Of a DNA stretch of 64,000 nt, positions 58,601 to 64,000 are shown in pieces (the stretch's first letter is position 1; every line of letters begins with the position of its first letter). The translations under genes and the position numbers were made by a program. The DNA is from Branchiostoma floridae (Eukaryota > Chordata > Leptocardii > Amphioxiformes > Branchiostomatidae): positions 12,678,354-12,742,353 of the forward strand of contig NC_049992.1 in NCBI RefSeq assembly GCF_000003815.2, given 5' to 3'. The notes under the pieces were generated by a model. The model was not told the DNA's origin. It saw nothing but the letters and a program-made list of their open reading frames with translations, and searched no databases.

Positions 58601-61600
58601 CTTCTTTTATGTACACGTAGTGGTAAATTATCTCGGCACTCTTTAACTAATGTTTCTGTGTTTTTGCATGTACTGTGAATACATTTCTTGATTTATCATA
58701 TTTCAGAAGCACATTGTCTAGACGAAGTGTTACGCCTCCGATCAGACCTGTTGGCCAAGTATCAGAGGTCGGTCCGACCTGTTCGTGATTACAAAGACGG
58801 CATCACTGTATACCTCAACGTGGCACTCAGACAAATCACTGACTTGGTAAGTTACCCATAAACAAGCGTTGTACATCTCAAAATAGTTTCAACAAGCACG
58901 TCACCGGAACGTACTGCGCCTGCGCGAACCCTGGTGTTTTGGGGCTTGGTTTGGTCAACGTTGCATTGAAATCCCGCTTGTTGCACAGTATATGTTAGAG
59001 ACATGGTTTCATGTAAAACGTACACGGGATTTTACCCTTATATACGCACGTACTTTCTTAAATGCGGCCCTTTAGTAAACCGGGGGTTTAGCAAGGTTTA
59101 GCATGTCTATACTTTTCGCGCAGGCGCAGTACGTTCCGGTGACGTGCTGCTTCAACAGGTTAGCAGGTAATAACAAGGGGTTGGCAAGTAATTGGAAAAT
59201 TATTATATATAAGACCAATAAACTGATGACGTTTTTGTATACTATATACTACCCTCCTCATGGCTATATGATTCCGGACGAGTGGATTGGGAATACTGTA
59301 CAGATTCAGTCACGTTTCAGACTGGATTGCCGCCGAAGCGCTACCTGGCGGCAAAACGTAGTACAAGTCATTCAGTCCCCACGAAGATAGCAGGCAGCGT
59401 ACAAATAATAGATTAGTGTGTGTGCATGTGTGCTTGTGTGCGCGCGCGTTCGTGTCTGTCTACTTTTTTAAAATTTCAGCTGGGGATATTCAAATTCAAA
59501 GTAAAATTGTCATGGAACCAGTTTTAAAATAAATACTTTAAGATACTTATCCATCTATTTATTGATCTAGATACCTAATCAGTTTCTTTGTATAATGTAA
59601 ATCAAATTTTGTCATCATTAAATCATCACTCCTCCTCAGGATGAGAAGAACCAAGTTTTGAAGACATTCTGTTGGCTGAGAGTGGTGAGTTCTTTTGACT
59701 CGTGTTCAATGTTACAACGTAGAAATTGTTCTATGTGCCACACGCTACATTTCTTTTGAATGCTGCTTTTAGAATTGAAGCCCAAAAAGTGGACCGTAAG
59801 GCATTCTGTTGAGTCAGCATGAGTCGTTGGCATATATCATGAATTGTAAATTGAGCAGCCTGAAATAAAGATATGAATATGACGATACAAATGATGAACT
59901 TGGCATGGCTTGTAATTCAAGTCTCTTTCATCACATGTACAGTACTGGAAAGATGAGTATCTCGCGTGGAACAAGACGGAGTATGGGGAGATATCCAGCA
60001 TCATGTTTCCTAGCAGGGACATCTGGATACCGGACATCTACCTGTACAATAAGTACGGATCCACCATATTTTCTGGTTAGGTCTTCTATAGGTTTTTAAA
60101 ACAACATCTATGTTTATGAAGGTTAGACATCCAGGAAAACAATATATATTCAAATACAGTTCAATCTCTACAAATGGATAAAATAACGGAGATCTATTTC
60201 CGTACGTTTCGTGCGACATCCATCACTCTTCTTCAGTGAATAAGAATGGTTTGGCAGAAATAATCCGATTTCATCCGGTTATAGAGATTGAATTGTATTT
60301 GAATAATCAACATCTAGTTTATCAGATTTATGACTTGTTTTAGGTCACAAATGTACCCCCAAAGGGGAACAACTTTGTGTACTGAAACTTAAAACTCTTC
60401 TTTTTTTTCATTTTGATCCTAAAAGTGTAGCTCTGTGACCAAATGTTGAATACTGAGTTTCTTATCACTGGAGTATGCTGTATGCATAATTTCAATGTTC
60501 TACGTATACCTTCTAATTTTCTTTGTTTATTGCGCCACTGCAGTGTAGACGAGCAGAGTGACGGCGGCTTACAACCGGGAACTAACGTGAAGGTGACGTC
60601 AGAGGGTGAAGTGTCATGGCTGACTCCCTCGTCGTTCACCAGTTCCTGTAAGATTGACATCGGGCCGTTTCCTTATGACGACCAACACTGTATTCTTCAC
60701 TTCGGATCCTGGACCCATACAGGTAAAACAAGGTCTATGTTCTTATTCAATAAATGAATTTAGATTCATCCTCAAAGTTATTGAGTCTTGTCGAAGATGA
60801 CGGAATGCACGTAGTCCCTACCGATATGGAAATATGGGAGTCAACAACATGATACACTAGCCTCGTTGCCGTGCGTCTCGCGAGAGTTTATGTAGCGCGA
60901 GAGTTATTACCAGAGGGAATTTAAAAACATGTCTATTCGCAGTTTTCGCGTCTTGAAAGCTTCCCAAGAAGCACAACGTTGTTTTTTGCTGTGTCTAACT
61001 CTTGAATATTTCGTGAAAATGTCCTGAATGTGTCTCTCCGTTTCCAGGTGTCCAGGTCGACCTACAAAACGCGAGTGACGCGGCAGATCTGTCTGACTTC
61101 GCCGATAACGGAGAGTGGTGGCTGATGGGCATGCCGGTCAGGAGGGAAGAGAAGTTCTACAGCTGTTGTCCTGAGCCTTATCCTAATCTGAAGGTACTGA
61201 TGAACCTTGTTTATGCGCCGTGTCTCCTGGCAGCTTTCGTTGTGGAAGATACGTGTTGTATTTCTAATGCTGTGGTCTTGATTTGGACACTTTGAAGAAG
61301 ACGTCGTGCAGACTGTTAGTTTCTTTGTGGCAAACTTTGGATCATGGAAAGGATTTGTCTTGGCATGTAGTTATCTTGTTAAGTCTAGGCATGCAAGTAG
61401 CTTTTTATGTTGTCTTAGCAAAATACTATCCAGGAAGAGGTCTTCTTTTTGTTCGTCCGTCGACAACAACGATGACCAATGACAGCCACAAAAGTGATAT
61501 AACAATGTGGTATTTTTCTTCGGCTTTGCAGTTTTCAATCAATCTCAGGCGGCGTCCGATGTTCTACTTCTTCAACCTGGTGCTGCCGTGCCTGATCCTG

Positions 61601-63460
61601 CTGCTCATCAACCCGCTGGTGTTCTACCTGCCGCCCGACTCCGGAGAGAGGATGGGCTTCTGCATGACCATCCTGCTGGCCCTGGTCGTGTTCCTGCAGC
61701 TCGTGTCCGAGTCCCTGCCGAAGACTTCCGACAACATCCCGCTCATAGGTGAGTACATTGGGGATATACATCTCATCGTAACTGCCGTGTGGTGTGCATT
61801 GAGAGGCTTTATTTGTCCATTAGCTGTGATGCAAATTCTGAATTGTACACTGCTAATCTTCCTGGACATAAAATTACACACATGACATGACATAACGTAA
61901 CACATACAAATACTTACAATTATTTACAGTTCAAATCATTCCATGTGGATATGGATCTATATATGGAAGTCTTCTATATAGACTATTTTTTCAGAAGGTT
62001 GATGACTACAATTTTCCTTCATTGTAGGTGACCTCCTTGCTTGACGAAACTGACGAGTGGGAATTTATCTGTTTTTTTTCTTTGCTAACTCCCGACAACG
62101 TTCCGCTCATAGGTGAACATAGGGTTAATGACCCGCCCTGAGGCGTAGCGGACGAGGTCGTTTATGAGGTGGTTTATAGGAACCGCCATGAATTATGGCA
62201 CCGTATACACCGAAGGAAAGGGGGTCATTAACGTTATCATCATATAGACATTGCCGAATATCTAGACATGACGACTCCGGAGAGCGCATTACGTTAGCCC
62301 ATAGACGAGATCCAGTTTGTTCGTCCGGCCCTTTTTTTTGCTGGCCAGGGTGGATTCTTGCTCTCCCTACCTTTCAAAACTTGTTACCTATGTGGCTGGG
62401 TGATAAAATCTCACCAGCACTTCCTGCACTTTTCGTATACAGCACTGTTTGCGATCTATCTCTATATACTACAAACGCGTCCGAACTGCCGCCATTTTGT
62501 TCACTCATTCGCGGTATGTGTGGCTCTCGTTCCCAGAGTTGTAAGTCTTCTACTCACAAATCATGTACAGTACTCTGAGAACGAGACCTATGCCCGTATT
62601 TTTTAACCAATGGGAACCTTGGAAAAAGCAGGTGGTTATGGCCTCATAATCACCTGGTCTATGGGGGAAATGGAGCCTTCTGATCCACGGCGCCTGGCTA
62701 TATGATTATAAAATATATCTCCTCGATACCTTTGAAGTCTCCTTAAGTGCAAAGAGGCTCCATGTGAAGTGCAAATGTATGTTTATCAAAGTTGATAACT
62801 GAAACGTTCCTTCATCGTTGCCATCAAATGTCCTTTTGACGCCACTGGAGTTAACCTCTTCTTTCCTTACTAATTACAGGGAAGTTCTTTGCCGGAACCA
62901 TCTTCCTGCTTGGTCTAACCGCTATGGCCAACATCATCATCCTGCACCTGTACTACCAAAGGCCTGGGTCAAAAGCAGTACACCCTGTCATCCGCAAGAT
63001 CTTCCTCGTGTACCTCGCCAAAATCTTCTGCGTTACTAACTCGTCGGAACAGGACGACGACGAGAAGGATGGAAACGACAGCCCGGACACTTTGAAGATA
63101 TCAAACCCGTTCGTGGACCTGACCCAGACGTTCCCCTTCGGCGGCTCGGCACCGAACTCTCCCGACCCTGGCTCCCGGGACTACGGCACCTGGGACTGCT
63201 CCGGACGGGTCCGAAGGAGAGAGCCTCCGCGAGTCACCTTCAACCTCGAGGCGATGCAGACCAACTCCTTGATCTACCTGAAGGAAATCCTGCGAGCGGT
63301 GAACGTCATCGTCAAAGACATCAAGGAGCAAAGAGCGGATGAGCACGTGGAGCTGGAGTGGAGGGATGTGGCGATGATAATGGACCGCGTGGCTCTGTTC
63401 TTCGTCATAGTGGCAACGGTCGCGCTCTCCATGGCCATTTTGTTGTTTAGTGGTTTGTAG
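55657..63460 (+). CDS. Nicotinic acetylcholine receptor-like subunit, alpha type (gene 2)
   Basis: Eight exons: 55657-55717, 58707-58846, 59640-59684, 59943-60052, 60544-60722, 61048-61193, 61532-61748 and 62880-63460, joining in phase to 492 aa. Signal peptide MAPGFLQVAVFVLIYFFCQ; loop D TFCWLRVYWKDEYLAWN; loop A WIPDIYLYN; Cys-loop C154-C168 with PFPYDDQH; loop B GSWTHTG; loop C FYSCCPEPYPN (C218-C219, alpha type); GER then M2 MTILLALVVFLQLVS; M3 about 303-325; a long acidic cytoplasmic loop (DDDEKDG, TFPFGGSAPNSPDPG); pre-M4 helix EWRDVAMIMDR; M4 to the stop. Exons 2-5 have exactly the lengths of gene 1 (140, 45, 110, 179), so the genes are tandem duplicates. Unlike gene 1 there is an intron after PYPNLK rather than before the Cys pair, and the M3-M4 loop is not split. 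By family, a cation-selective acetylcholine-gated channel subunit. Confidence 0.93.
56650..56885. mobile_element. MITE of the 'CACTGCGGGGTTCG' family in nAChR gene 2 intron 1
   Basis: Inverted CACACTGCGGGGTTCG and CGAACCCCGCAGTGACGC near the ends, with the same interior as 48190-48415 (GAAATTCGTTGAGTATCTTT). The right end GTGCGGTGGGAGCGCACCTT resembles the TIR of 46140-46395. Confidence 0.85.
58895..59150. mobile_element. MITE with 34-base perfect TIRs in nAChR gene 2 intron 2
   Basis: 58895-58928 and 59115-59148 are exact inverted repeats (AGCACGTCACCGGAACGTAC continuing into GCGCCTGCGCGAA). TTCAACA flanks both sides (58888-58894, 59151-59157), consistent with a 7-8 base target duplication and hence a hAT- or P-like source. 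Starts 49 bases after exon 2. Confidence 0.88.
60147..60305. mobile_element. MITE with 24-base TIRs in nAChR gene 2 intron 4
   Basis: TATTCAAATACAGTTCAATC and its complement at the far end differ by one base over 24. It directly follows the 19-base repeat ATGAAGGTTAGACATCCAG (60116-60134). No coding sequence. Confidence 0.8.
62083..62290 (+). pseudogene. Possible relic of a duplicated M2-M3 exon in nAChR gene 2 intron 7
   Basis: CCCGACAACGTTCCGCTCATAG followed by GTGA at about 62090-62115 closely matches the end of exon 7 (CCGACAACATCCCGCTCATAG, then GTGA at 61749). About 160 bases on, GACTCCGGAGAG (near 62275) matches the GER region of the same exon. The rest is unrecognisable, and the two pieces are in reversed order relative to the exon. 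Confidence 0.4.
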
Positions 63461-64000
63461 TACAAACCAACAACCGCTGCGTATTAAAGTTGAACACTTG
63501 AGGGCCTACGACCTCAATGTACTTGATGCGTGTAGCGACAACTAAGATGTCAAAAAGAAGCCCCCAATTGTAAAGTGGGTCATCTATATGAACAAATGTT
63601 CGCCAGTCCTTTCTGAGTCCAAATTTCTTTATCAGGTAGCAAATTTGAGATCGATTGGATCTGTGGACAGAGGGCAGCCACGGCATTACCGAATACCGAC
63701 CGAAAATCTCACACCCTCTCGCGGAACAATTTTGCGCACGCTGTTCACGCTTTGCCATCTTATACATGTATGGCCGCCATATCGGAAATTTGTAATCTGA
63801 ACGCTGATTGGCTTGTGCCAAATAAGGAAAGCTCGTTAATATTTATAACCAAGGCACCTCAAGAGTTAAAAACCTCAAGGTAATTGGCAGAGTCGACCAA
63901 AGGAATACTGTATAGCCGCGGGATGGCTCTGCGAAGGAGAATGTTTGACATAGGCACTTGTACATATCGCTTTTCTGTGATTAGAAATTGTGTGCTTTAG
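63461..64000. other. 3' flank of nAChR gene 2
   Basis: ATTAAA at 63483-63488 is a possible poly(A) signal 23 bases after the stop codon. Nothing else recognised to the end of the window. Confidence 0.4.

Noticed and set aside
61283-61885. 200-codon frame entering the M1-M3 exon of nAChR gene 2 from upstream
   Set aside because: 61283-61531 is intron: a TGA closes the read-through from exon 6, and CTTTGCAG at 61524-61531 is a good acceptor giving a join that matches gene 1.
1-64000. CRISPR arrays, bacterial operons, phage or viral genes
   Set aside because: Intron-containing eukaryotic genes throughout; no direct-repeat/spacer array with unique spacers and no viral polyprotein, capsid or integrase frame was seen.

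Overview
The window reads as nuclear DNA of an invertebrate deuterostome, most likely a cephalochordate (amphioxus, Branchiostoma). This is inferred from multi-exon genes with GT/AG introns of about 0.2-6 kb, tandem nicotinic-type receptor subunit genes, a neuropeptide receptor of the RFamide class, and very dense short inverted-repeat elements and tRNA-derived SINEs. I could run no database search, so the species is inference. One assembly gap of 433 N lies at 39333-39765.

Layout. (1) 1042-2040, plus: the 3' half (TM3 to C-terminus) of a rhodopsin-family neuropeptide receptor resembling NPFF/RFamide receptors; its 5' exons lie outside the window. (2) 2289-12114: gene-poor, with opposed CA/GT microsatellites, a palindrome-rich foldback element (5083-6895), a MITE (7927-8095) and a regularly spaced CACGTG array (9752-9935). 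(3) 12115-18854, minus: a two-exon secreted precursor of 251 aa carrying eight related peptides around a P-I-D-S-I-x-G-G-x-G-L-P motif. I read it as a pedal peptide/orcokinin-type neuropeptide gene, and it is the most interesting item here. (4) 18940-28646: no convincing gene; MITEs and three long hairpins. (5) 28647-34245, minus: a five-exon gene for a 455 aa basic, coiled-coil-ended protein that I cannot name, divergent from (6) 35003-37398, plus: NIP7, complete in five exons (180 aa, the usual length). (7) 37399-43862: SINEs, the gap, a 5'-truncated LINE with a nested MITE. (8) 43863-50292 and 55657-63460, plus: two tandem complete genes for alpha-type nicotinic acetylcholine receptor-like subunits (484 and 492 aa), sharing most intron positions but differing at loop C.

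Functionally, three loci belong to neural signalling (a peptide receptor, a peptide precursor and two ligand-gated channel subunits). NIP7 is a housekeeping ribosome-biogenesis gene. Nothing shows that the neural genes are co-regulated; proximity may be chance. All exon models were built by reading splice sites and checking that phases join, not by alignment to transcripts.
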